64,000 nt of DNA, from contig CM076190.1 of NCBI GenBank assembly GCA_038277395.1, positions 127,378,197 through 127,442,196 on the forward strand, written 5' to 3'. The translations under genes were made by a program, and so were the position numbers. This DNA is from Dryocosmus kuriphilus (lineage: Eukaryota > Arthropoda > Insecta > Hymenoptera > Cynipidae). Positions 11,362-21,399 of the stretch are shown here, in pieces; the first letter of the stretch is position 1; each line of letters begins with the position of its first letter. The notes under the pieces were generated by a model. It was not told the origin of the DNA. It was given only the letters and a program-made list of their open reading frames with translations, and did no database searches.

Positions 11362-11663
11362 TAGTGGCGGATCCAGCGAGGGGCGATCGATGCAATTGTC
11401 CACCCCCCCCCCCTTCTCTTCCCACTTACAATCAGTAATTTTAAATTTTGATCGATAAACGCTACTCATATTATCAGGAGTTAATATAATTAGTGTAATT
11501 AATGTATAACTGATACAATATTATAATAAAATAATTAAAACAGCAGAAATAATGCACGTGCAAGATATTTCTCATTTTTTTTGTACCTGCGATACTATCT
11601 TGCCAGGTCGACCCCCCCCCCCCCCCCCCCCCCCCCTCCATGTGCGGTGTGGATCCGCCACTA
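11362..11663. mobile_element. hAT-like MITE with poly-C runs, in the 3' UTR
   Basis: Inverted ends TAGTGGCGGATCCA (11362-11375) and TGGATCCGCCACTA (11650-11663) bound a 302-bp non-coding element with C runs at 11403-11413 and 11612-11636. The flanking bases are similar but not identical (CTCCGTCT and TCTCGTCC). It inserted 35 nt after the stop codon of the secreted-protein gene. Confidence 0.7.
11525..11530 (+). promoter_or_regulatory. Poly(A) signal AATAAA supplied by the MITE
   Basis: This is the first AATAAA downstream of the 11326 stop codon, and it lies inside the inserted MITE. No AATAAA occurs in the 35 nt between the stop and the insertion, or in the roughly 100 nt following the MITE. 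The transcript probably ends within the transposon. Confidence 0.45.
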
Positions 11664-12476
11664 TCTCGTCCCTGCTACTCCCATTCTATAATTCTTATAA
11701 GTTATGTTGCCTTTCACAACAAAGATTGTAAAAGTTGACTTTGAAGCACTTTCACATTGAGTAAAAAAGGTAAAAGTACCTACCATGAAACAAATTTTGA
11801 TAGGGTTCGAAAAATTTTGTAAAGTTTAAATTATAAACGTCATAAAATAAAAAAATTGTTATACCATATGATGGATCCATCCTTTTATAATTAAAATAGG
11901 CATTAAAATTTCATTCATCATATTATTGATAATTATATTAAGGTATTTACTGAACTAACCTATATGCATCTATTATGAAACACTTTTTATCTATGAGTAC
12001 CGGTGTTTCATAATATGTGTTCCTATTATGAAACAAGTAATTTGAACACATAATACTTCTATGATCTTAATTTTTTCATTAAAAACAAAATAAAAATGAT
12101 AAAAACTAGAATATTAACTTTAAGCAGAAAAAAAATAATATTTTATCCAAATAATAGAACAAAAACAACTCAAAGTATAGTTTAGAAAACTTTTTAATTA
12201 TGAACAAATAAATAAGAACATACATGAAACGTACATTAAAATTCATTCAATTATTGAATGTTTTAAACAGAACGTGAGAAGATACATACATGGAACGTAT
12301 AATGAATATAACTTTTAAATGTAACAATATTTAAATATTTATACCAATAAGTAAATAATTTTTTGTAATAGGAACTATTTTTCAGTTTCGGTTTTAACTT
12401 TTTTTTGAATTTGATTCATTCTATCTTGCAACTGCTTTTTTTGCTCTGCTAGTTTTTTCTTTTCCTTCTGTAACTG

Positions 12477-12902
12477 TGTTGGTGCTGAGCGTAGTTAGAT
12501 GGCGCCATCATTCAGTAGTAAGCATTTTTCTTGTAGTGCTTGTCAGTCTGTTTGATTGCGTATTGGCATTGCGTGTGTCAGTAACGACATTTTGCGATGA
12601 GCACGTCAGGCAAATATTGTATTTTAATTAAGTTTTTTTTGCGTATATCAACTTCCTGATAAATGATTTGTTTTGTTGGCAAATGTGTCGATTTGTCTTG
12701 CATTACCAAAATATTATTATTTAATGTAAGTAAGAGTTCGTTCTTTTATATTTTACAGCGCCAGCCTTTTCTTTCCGCCTGTAGGTTATGGCTAGATTTA
12801 TTCTGCGTTTTGTAACTGTTTGAAATACAGTACACAGTATTAAGAGGACATCGTATTCATTTATTTTTGAATTTCCACTGCCAAATTGATTTTACTTTAA
12901 GA
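12477..12902 (+). repeat. 5' LTR of the copia element
   Basis: Starts TGTTGGTGCTGAGCG and ends ...TTTACTTTAAGA. It matches 17014-17442 apart from scattered substitutions and one differing segment near 12650 (AACTTCCTGATAAAT versus ATTTATCAGGAGATAAAT in the 3' LTR). Confidence 0.9.
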
Positions 12903-12916
12903 GGTTATGGGCCCAG
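12903..12916 (+). promoter_or_regulatory. Primer binding site matching initiator tRNA-Met anticodon arm
   Basis: GGTTATGGGCCCAG directly follows the 5' LTR. It is complementary to the anticodon stem-loop of initiator tRNA-Met (CTGGGCCCATAACC), the internal-tRNA priming mode known for Drosophila copia. Confidence 0.75.
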
Positions 12917-13003
12917 TTGTCAAAAATAATTCTATGGAAGTTCATTTAGACCGAAAGTGGAAAAACTGAAAAGTGATTAACTAACCTCAAAACTACGCTG
13001 AAT

Positions 13004-16000
13004 ATGGATACCAGATTTAATCTTAACAAGTTAGTTGAATTTGATGAGGGAAATGGGAAGACGAATTATGTTTCCTGGAGATTTAAATTGAATTTATTGC
13101 TGAGAATGAAAGGCTTGTTGGATGTGGTTACTGGTGCATCGCCTCAACCATTTGAAGCAGATGCAGGTTATGCGGATTGGGTCAAGAAGGATATAGAGGC
13201 ACAAACCATTGTTGGATTGAACGTGGATGAAAAAATTGCATTGAAAATTACTACATGCACGTCGGCAGCTTCAATGATTGAGATGCTCGAAGCACTTTAT
13301 GGTAAACATAGTCAAGAAACAACAGCGATGTTGCAACAAAAATTTTTCAGTTTTAAATTCGATGAGACAAAGTCAGTTGTGGATAATTGTCTCCAAATAT
13401 ATAGGCTGGCGCAAGAATTGCGTGCAGTTGGCGAAGACGTAAAGGATAGTTGGATAATGTCACGCATTTTAAATTGCCTACCAGCAAAGTTCGATCATTT
13501 TCATGCTGCGTGGGAGTCAGTAACTGAGGTGGATAAAACGTTTGCAAATTTGCGTGATCGTCTTCAGCAAGAAGAAATCAGGCTTCAAAGTCGTGAATCG
13601 CCTGTCATCGAGAATGCGCTAATCGGAAAAGGAAATTTCAGCAAGTCTGGTAAGAGTCAGCATAGAAAAGGTCAAAAATCGTCTGGAAAGAATTCAGGTC
13701 AGTCATCACAGCAAGATCAGTCGAGTTCTGGTCAGCAAGGTCAGTCAGGTCAGTCTGTAATTGTATGTTATAAGTGTGGTCAGGTTGGACATCGGAAATT
13801 TGATTATAAGAACAAACCCTGTGCAAAATATATTGAATATTGTAAAAATAATTACAAATGTAATATTTGTAAAGAAGTTGGACATTTTGCGAAGGAATAT
13901 CCTAAAAGATCTGATGATGATAAGAGTAAGTGTAAGTCGTTTATTTCAGTCGCTCTATCGTCAGCAGCTCTTGACTGTTTATCTGATAGTAATGAGTCAT
14001 GGGTCAAAGATAGTGGTGCCACTCATCACATGACTGGAATGTTAAAATTGTTTACTGATCTTCGTAGTCTTGACACACCTATACTTGTAAAAATTGGTGA
14101 TTCAATAAAATTACAAGCAGTCGCGATAGGTGATGTTCATTTGAATGCTTACAATGGCAAGGAATGGTATCCGATCGTCTTGAATGATGTCCTCTTTGTT
14201 CCAAAAAATTGGAATTTAATCTTTTTTCTGTCACAGCAGTTCTCGACAAGGGTTATTCGCAACAGGCTACAGCAAAATTGTCTCTAATCATGGAAAATAA
14301 TGAACCTGTTCTGATAGGAGAAAGGCATGGAGGTCTATTTCTCATAAAGTTTCACCCGATGGAAGAGTATAGTCTGTCAGCAGTTGATTCTTTAAAACTT
14401 TGGCATGAAAGAATGGCACACCAGAATATCCGTTATGTAAAAGATATTCTGAATAGAAACAACATAAAGTATATCGATGACTGGCAGGACTATGTCTGTG
14501 AAGGCTGCGTGTATGGAAAGCAACATCGAGTTTCACATTCGAAAAACGATGTGGTAGCCAAAGCTCCTCTCGATAAAGTTCATGTTGATCTTGGAGAGAT
14601 GAATGTTCCACCTCTTGGTGGTGCCAAATATTTTTTATTGTTCAAGGATGACTTCAATCATTTTCGCTCTGTTTATTTTTTAAAACGCAAGTCAGAGGCA
14701 GTTGACAAACTAAATACATATCTGAACCTCGTCGAGAATCAGTTTGGTCGTAAGGTAAAAGTTTTAAAATCAGACAACGGAACCGAAATCAAAAATGCCA
14801 GAAGTCGTGATATTTTCGATCAGCTCGGCATATTCAATTAAAGGTCGGTTGCTTATACGCCTGAACAAAATGGTAGGGTAGAGAGAGAAATGCGTACAAT
14901 TGTTGAGGCGGCGCGAGCTGAAATTCATGCGAAAGATCTTGGAACTTTTCTGTGGGGGGAAGCCCTAAACTACTCCGTTTTCACAATAAATCAAACTGGT
15001 ACAAGTAGTGTACATGGCAAAACTCCAGCAGAATTGTGGTTTGGGCATCTTGTTAGTTTAAAGTCTTTGAAGAGTTTTGGTTGTGAATGATACATGATGA
15101 TACCTGATCGTGAATGTCAGAAATTGGACAAAAAGAGCAAGAAAGGAATTTTTGTTGGATATGATGTCAAATAACATGGCTATCGCATTTATTTTCCAAG
15201 TCAGCGTATCGTCGAAGTTTCATGCAACGTTATATTCGATGAAAAAGTTGGTCCAGAGAAAGGCTACACTGAAATTGACTGCAAATTGATGGAAGACAAC
15301 GAATCGGAGGCTGTCCACGAGAGTGCATCTGAACCAAAATCGATTGGCACAGAATTTCAGGAGGAGTCAGATGAAAGTAGCAATAGTGATGATCAGCAAG
15401 CGATGGATGAAGAAGCGAATGGAAGCGTGCCAAGGCATGGTCTACAGAATCGTCGAAATATCAAGCCACACCCAAAATATCAGGATTATCTCATGATTAA
15501 CGAAATAGAAGATATTTGTGTCAGCAATGCTTTGAAGGATCCGGGTTGGAAGAGAGCAATGCAGGATGAAATTGACTCTTTGAAACAAATGAAGTCTTGG
15601 GTATTAGTTGATTTACCAGAAGGTCGCAAACCATTAACATGCAAGTGGGTTCTAAGAGAAAAGGCTGATGGTCGCTTGAAGGCTCGTGTTGTCGCTCGTG
15701 GTTTTGATCAAAAACCAGGCATTGATTATAGCGAAACATTTGCACCCGTTGCCAGGCATGCCAGTATTCGTTTGCTATTGAGTCAGGCTGCAAGTGAAAA
15801 ATGGCATATTCGTACATTTGACATTAAAACAGCGTTTTTATACGGAGACTTGTCTGAGCAGATTTACATGAAACAGCCAGAAGGTTTCAGTGATAATTCG
15901 GATAGAGTGTGTCTTCTGAAAAAGAGCATATACGGTCTCAAACAAGCCTCAAAAGCTTGGAATGCTAAATTCACAAATTATCTGAAAAGCCTAAAGTTTG

Positions 16001-17025
16001 AAAACACTGATGATGACCCATGCATTTTCTACAATGTATCGAAGTCAGTAATCATAGCACTTTTCGTAGACGATGGATTGATAATTGGTCAAAATGAAAA
16101 AGAAATTGAAGAAATCCTTTCTAGACTGGCAAGAAAGTTTGAGATCACTTTTGAAATTCCAAAGCAAGGGAAATTATTCTACGTGGGAATGGAAATCACT
16201 CTGATGAGGAATGGGATTCTTGTTACACAATCTAAGTACACAAGAAAAATATTATCTTGTTTTGGTTTCGAAGAAGCTTATCCAGTTATGACACCCATCG
16301 AACCCGGAATGTTGACAGAGAAGAAAATAAATGACAAAGCTCTGGAAAACAAACCATACCGTGAGATTATCGGTAGTTTATTGTACTTATCAACAATATC
16401 AAGACCGGACATTAGTTTCACCGTAAACTTTTTGAGTCGTCAGGTTAACAATCCTAGTGTGAGTCATTGGAAGATGATTGAGCGTGTTTTTAGATATCTG
16501 AGGGGAACTGAAAACCTGGGTATATTCTTTGACGGGAAGAAAGAACTGAAGGCGTACACAGACTCCAATTATGGTGGAGTAGAATCGGATATGATCTCAA
16601 CAAGTGGAATTTTAATTGATCATGGTGGGCCAATTGTCTGGATAGCACAGAAGCAATCAATTACTTCTATCTCGTCTGCGGAAGCAGAGTATCGTGCTGC
16701 AGTTAGTGGAATTCAAGAAGTCTGCTGGATTCGTCGCATGATCAAGGAGTTGAATATAGAAAACCTGACTTTGCCAACAGATTTGTTTATCGACAACAAG
16801 GCAGCAATGCATATGCTCAACAATGCGGAAGAAGGAAAGGTGACTAAAGGAAAGAAACATATTGAAATACGTCGCAAATTTATAAATCAACATGTTGACA
16901 AGACCGTGAATCTTGTCTATATCAACACGAAAGAACAAATTGCCGACATATTTACAAAGGCGTTGAGTAAAGGACCATTTGTAAAACGCCGAAGAAAATT
17001 GCTTAAGGAGGAGTGTTGGTGCTGA
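13004..17025 (+). pseudogene. copia gag-pol polyprotein (broken)
   Basis: From the ATG at 13004: gag (13004-13750); two zinc knuckles CYKCGQVGHRKFDY and CNICKEVGHFAKEY (13767-13899), each with Tyr where the last Cys should be; protease WVKDSGATHHMTG (about 14003); GAG-pre-integrase LWHERMAHQN (14398 on); integrase with HVDLGEM, LKSDNGTE and TPEQNGRVERE (14580-14890); reverse transcriptase with FVDDGLI (about 16063); RNase H with KAYTDSNY and SSAEAEY (16550-16690). A frameshift near 14210-14280 and stops at about 14839, 15088 and 15172 break pol; the RT-RNase H part (15286-17025) is open. The final TGA lies inside the 3' LTR. Confidence 0.9.
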
Positions 17026-17442
17026 GCGTAGTTAGATGGCGCCATCATTCAGTAGTAAGCATTTTTCTTGTAGTGCTTGTCAGTCTGTTCGATTGCGTAT
17101 TGGCATTGCGTGTGTCAGTAACGACTTTTTGCGATGAGCACGTCAGGTAAATGTTGTATTTTAATTAAGTTTTTTTTGCGTATATCATTTATCAGGAGAT
17201 AAATGATTTGTTTTGTTGACAAATATGTCGATTTGTCTTGCATTACCAAAATATTATTATTTAATGTAAGTAAGAGTTCGTTCTTTTATATTTTACAGCG
17301 CCAGCCTTTTCTTTCCACCTGTAGGTTATGGCTAGATTTATTCTGCGTTTTGTAACTGTTTAAAACACAGTACACAGTATTAAGAGGACATCGTATTCAT
17401 TTATTTTTGAATTTCCACTGCTAAATTGATTTTACTTTAAGA
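17014..17442 (+). repeat. 3' LTR of the copia element
   Basis: Matches the 5' LTR; preceded by the purine tract at 17005-17013 and followed by the target duplication AACTG. It contains an ATTTATC/GATAAAT palindrome near 17189-17206 where the 5' LTR differs. Confidence 0.9.
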
Positions 17443-17476
17443 AACTGTTTTTTTTTCTAGCAGCTTTTTCTTCCTT

Positions 17477-20090
17477 CATTCTCTGTAGCTCTTCTTTCTC
17501 CATTTGTAATTTCTACCACTCATCTGAAGTGCCAGCTGATGGTAATTTTGTTTTCCGTGATTGTTATAATTTAATTTTCTTGTTTTTCGGCAAGTATTTT
17601 GTGGGTAGAGTAAAAGATTTTTAAAAACTTTTTTCGAGAGCGTAAGCTTGATCCATATCATTAGTCCGTTGGTCCGTCTCCTTAGTCTCAACTAAAAAAT
17701 GATTTTTGTAAAGATATATTAATATAAGCTGATCATGTGTGTTGAAAAATAATTATACAAACCTGTTTGACTATTTTGTGGTAAATTCTCATCATAAACA
17801 TGTCCAGATAATTGGTTTATTGGATTGTTAAACATATTTTTCTCGAAACTCAAAGCACTTACATCCACGCTGTCGTCCATAAATAAATCATTTGTATGTT
17901 CAGAATTACTTTCTTTTCCTGTTAATCCACTTATCAAAGGTTCAACATTCGCATTAGTTTGTAATACATTGTCGATCAAAGAAATATCACGTATACATTC
18001 CAGTGTAACATATTCTTCGCAACTGCTTCCTAACACTATTGGTTCTTGTACATATGGTTCAACTTGTAAATTATTTTCTGTTATCTCATTTTCTTTTATA
18101 CAGTCGTCTAATATTATGATTCTATGATTAACTACAGCTTCAACATTCTTGATCGTAGGCTTACTTTTCAGATTATCAACTATACAGTTATAAAAAACAT
18201 GATTTTTCAATACATATAAAAATTGAATAAAATAATTTTATTTCAATTTAGTATAAATAAAAATTGCTTGATTAAAATGTATAATTGATGGTGTAAATAT
18301 GTGATTGTAAATACTTGCAGAACGTAAAAATTTAATTAATTAATTAATTAGGTTTGTAAATCTATAGAATTTTATTTTTATAAAATACTAATATAATTAA
18401 TAGATTGATTGATAATAATATGTAAATATTTGTTTGTAAATAAAATGTAAATACTCTATTAAATAAAATTAATTAAGTTTGTAAATATATAGGAACACTT
18501 GATGTGTCAAAAATCATTTGTATAAATAATGTAACATCAATCTTAAAAGTATGTACCAGAAACTGATTTTTTCACGCTAAGCCAGTATTCAAAATGTCCT
18601 TTTTCTTCAACTTCGCCATTCCATACTTCCCTTGACTCACTATCTTTGAATTGTTGTACTAGCAGAATAGGTAAATTTTTTTCAAAATTATTTAGATGTT
18701 GATAATTATCTTCAGGAATCACAGAATCTGAAACTGGTTTATTTTCTATCAAGCTTTGACTTTCTGATAGCGGTTCAATGTCTGTCAAAGAATTTTAATT
18801 TTTTTATTCAGGACATTATAATCGACTGCATTAGGATCGAATGGCACTAATCCAGCAGCCCTAAAGCCATTTTGCACTGCTTTCTTTTTATCTTTGAAAG
18901 AGTCAAGAGGCAGCTGTAATACAGCAGGAAATTGCTCCCTTTTCAACCTCATTACATTATTTTGCATTTTCCATTGAGTCACAGTTTTTTTCCACACATC
19001 TTTAAACGGATGAAATACAGCAATATCAAGTGGCTGTATAATATGTGTGGCATTTGTATAGAGAGAAATTAACTCTATGTTTCTCTGTCAAAAAATTAAC
19101 TAAAGGAATTGTCATATGGGACGAATCCCATCGAAATATACTATAATTGGAAATTCTATTTGATTTTGCAATAACCAGGGATAGAATACATTAGTGACGT
19201 ACTCAAAAAAAGTTTCAGCGGTCATCCACCCATTCTCAGACACACCGATACCCCATCCACTTGGAAAGTTTTCTAATACTTTTTTTGGCACTCTCTCTTT
19301 ATAGGGATACATTACCATTGGAGGAGCTCGTACACCTGCAGCATTATACATAAACAGATTCGTAAGGCATTCTTTCTCATTAGCGTCTACCACTTTATAA
19401 ATGGATCGAGCTCCTTTCTGAGCCAATATACTTTTTCTGGCTTAGGACATAAAAGAATGCTGGTTCCATCACAATTAAATGGTCTTGAAGGGTTGATGTC
19501 TAATATATTTTTACTGCATAAATACATTTCTATTTCACTAAACCATTTCCTTAAAATTTCTTCTGTTACAGAAGCTCTATCCAAGCTGAGGTACTGTGCC
19601 ATCCTTATTGATAAAATTGGGTGACGCTTCTTAAATCCTTTGAACCAATTTCGACCTGGCCTACTATCTTTAAACGAGAACGGTTTCTTTAAATCATGTA
19701 CATAAGCTTGAACGCAATCTAGCAAATGAGGTTTTGTAACAGGACAACCTGTTTCAGCTCTGTATAACACTCAGTTTACGATTTTTTGTTCTTCTTCTGT
19801 AGATGAAACTGTGGTTACCCCGCATTTAACATGCTTTTCTTCTGGATCATTTTTTCTTTTGTAAATTGTAGCATAGGGAATTCCATAAGTGTCAGCTGCT
19901 CTTCTCAAAGCAATACCTTGAGTAACTGCTCGAACTGCACTTTGCACTGCTTCAGACCCATAATTTTTCCTCTTTAATTTTAATTTAGTTTATGTTTTAT
20001 CACTTTACAACCTTTCTTAGAAATTATTTTATCCTTTTCTTTAGGTATATATTTCCCTTTCTTTATTCTACTTTCCATCTTATCTTTCAT
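17477..20090 (-). pseudogene. pogo/Tigger-type transposase (decayed; last exon continues at 12375-12476)
   Basis: Reads from ATG at 20090 (minus). In order: a basic leader; a psq-type helix-turn-helix (GSEAVQSAVRAVTQGIALRRAADTYGIPYATIYKRK region, about 19955-19850); a second DNA-binding part with SFKDSRPGRNWFKGFKKRHP (about 19640); and a DDE_1 core with FNCDGTS (19480), IVYFDG (19125) and QPLDIAVFHPFK (about 19030) as likely catalytic Asp sites. Then come C-terminal segments 18543-18997 and 17719-18210, and a Lys/Glu-rich coiled coil (MEKEELQRMKEEKAARKK) at 17447-17510 that resumes after the copia insertion at 12476 and ends at 12375-12377. Frames shift or stop near 20000, 19770, 19110 and elsewhere. 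Exon limits in the C-terminal half are uncertain. Confidence 0.75.
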
Positions 20091-20796
20091 TTCTAAAAAA
20101 TAATAGATTTCATAGGTTATGTCGCGAGGTTAGGTTTATAATACTAACAGAAAACTTTGATTATATTATGCTTACCAGTCTTTAGAATACAGATAAATGT
20201 AAAACTTTTTATTAAATTCAATACTGAATAGAAAAACAGTCGAAAAAGTCCCAATTATGTAAACTTCACTGATTGCAAGCGAGTAGTAAACACGTGTTTC
20301 ATAAATATGTACACGAAGAGAAAACGGGAACCTCGACTTGAAACACGAGACGGCGCTGTTTCATAAATATGGACTGCATGCGAAAAATTGCTCATATTAT
20401 GAAACAGCATTTTTAAAAATAAAATTGCATTAATTTGAAAATAGTTCGACAAAAATTTAAGTCTACGACTCCTAGACAATCATTCAAGCTATTAAACAAT
20501 ATGTAAATTAATTTAAATTGATAAATATGCTGCGGAGCACTATTTGACCGTTTCTGCTAAGTTTGACTTCTACAATGAGTCAGTTTTCATGCATTTTGAC
20601 ACATGAACGATTAAATATTTTTTTAAAAGAACAAATACTTAAAGATAATAATAATTTTAATATAAATTGTTAGCCAAAAATTTCATTTACAATAAGAATT
20701 TCTTTTTGCATCTTGCATAAAATAACAATTTTTAAATTGCATTACTAGTGATATTGTTTCATAAATAGGGAAAGTTTCATGATAGGTACCTTTACC

Positions 20797-21399
20797 TAAT
20801 ATAAATTATTTGGCGTGTAATTTTAAGTGATTTCTAGATCTTCGGTGCGCAAGCGCGACACCATGAAAAATCCCCAAGTGCAACCTGATTCTGTCGCCAG
20901 CTCTTCCACACCTTCCCACAGAGTGACGACACGGTGAGGACCTCGGAGGTTTTAATAGATCGATAATAAAATCAAAGAATACCTAAATTTATAAAAAAAA
21001 ATTCTTTTCTTGCAAATCTCAGTCCTCAAACTCAAGTATTCACCTTTATTCCAATTGTAGTTTTGTAGTTTAATTCATCTGTAAAACGTTGTCGAGGCAT
21101 ATCAATATTTAGAGCAACTATTACAGATGTTGGTGTAGAGCTATGACAAAAATTACATCAATAAAAAACTCATAAATATTTAAATTGCAAGTTTCTTAAA
21201 AAAGACATATATACGAATTAACCGAATTCTACCTTACCGATCCTTCTTTCGGATTACCGCACATCCACACTCATCAAAATACCGAGTTGAGGAATATTAA
21301 GGATGTACACTATGTACAGTTAATCTCGAAATTCGCCAATATTTATAATGATTAATAAAATCGGCAAGAATATATCCATTATTAGTTGCTGCCATGATA
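20797..21399. other. Gene-free stretch
   Basis: No supported gene. A short plus-strand frame (20862-20934, containing MKNPQVQPDSVASSSTPSHR) is too short to call. A 16-base exact match to the end of the secreted-protein gene at 10030 occurs here in antisense (about 20908-20923) and could be chance. Confidence 0.4.

Larger units (their letters stand above)
12477..17442 (+). mobile_element. Ty1/copia LTR retrotransposon
   Basis: Two LTRs (12477-12902 and 17014-17442) flank a gag-pol region. The 5-bp duplication AACTG lies on both sides (12472-12476 and 17443-17447). The primer site is 12903-12916 and a purine tract AAGGAGGAG abuts the 3' LTR. About ten substitutions separate the LTRs by eye, so the insertion is fairly recent. 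It interrupts the exon encoding the lysine/glutamate-rich C-terminus of the pogo transposase. Confidence 0.9.
11769..20796 (-). mobile_element. pogo/Tigger-type DNA transposon, split by a copia element
   Basis: Ends GGTAAAAGTACCTACCATGAAAC (11769-11791) and, inverted, GGTAAAGGTACCTATCATGAAAC (20774-20796) match at 20 of 23 positions. Removing the copia insertion (12477-17442 plus its duplicated AACTG) leaves about 4.06 kb. Both subterminal regions carry several copies of a TGTTTCATAA-type motif (left near 11785, 11977, 12004, 12029; right near 20297, 20361, 20396, 20757), likely transposase binding sites. A clean TA target duplication is not visible. Confidence 0.75.

Noticed and set aside
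20890..20930. 16-base exact match in antisense to the end of the first secreted gene (CCCACAGAGTGACGAC)
   Set aside because: About one to two such exact 16-mers are expected by chance among all pairs in 64 kb, and no further homology extends it convincingly.
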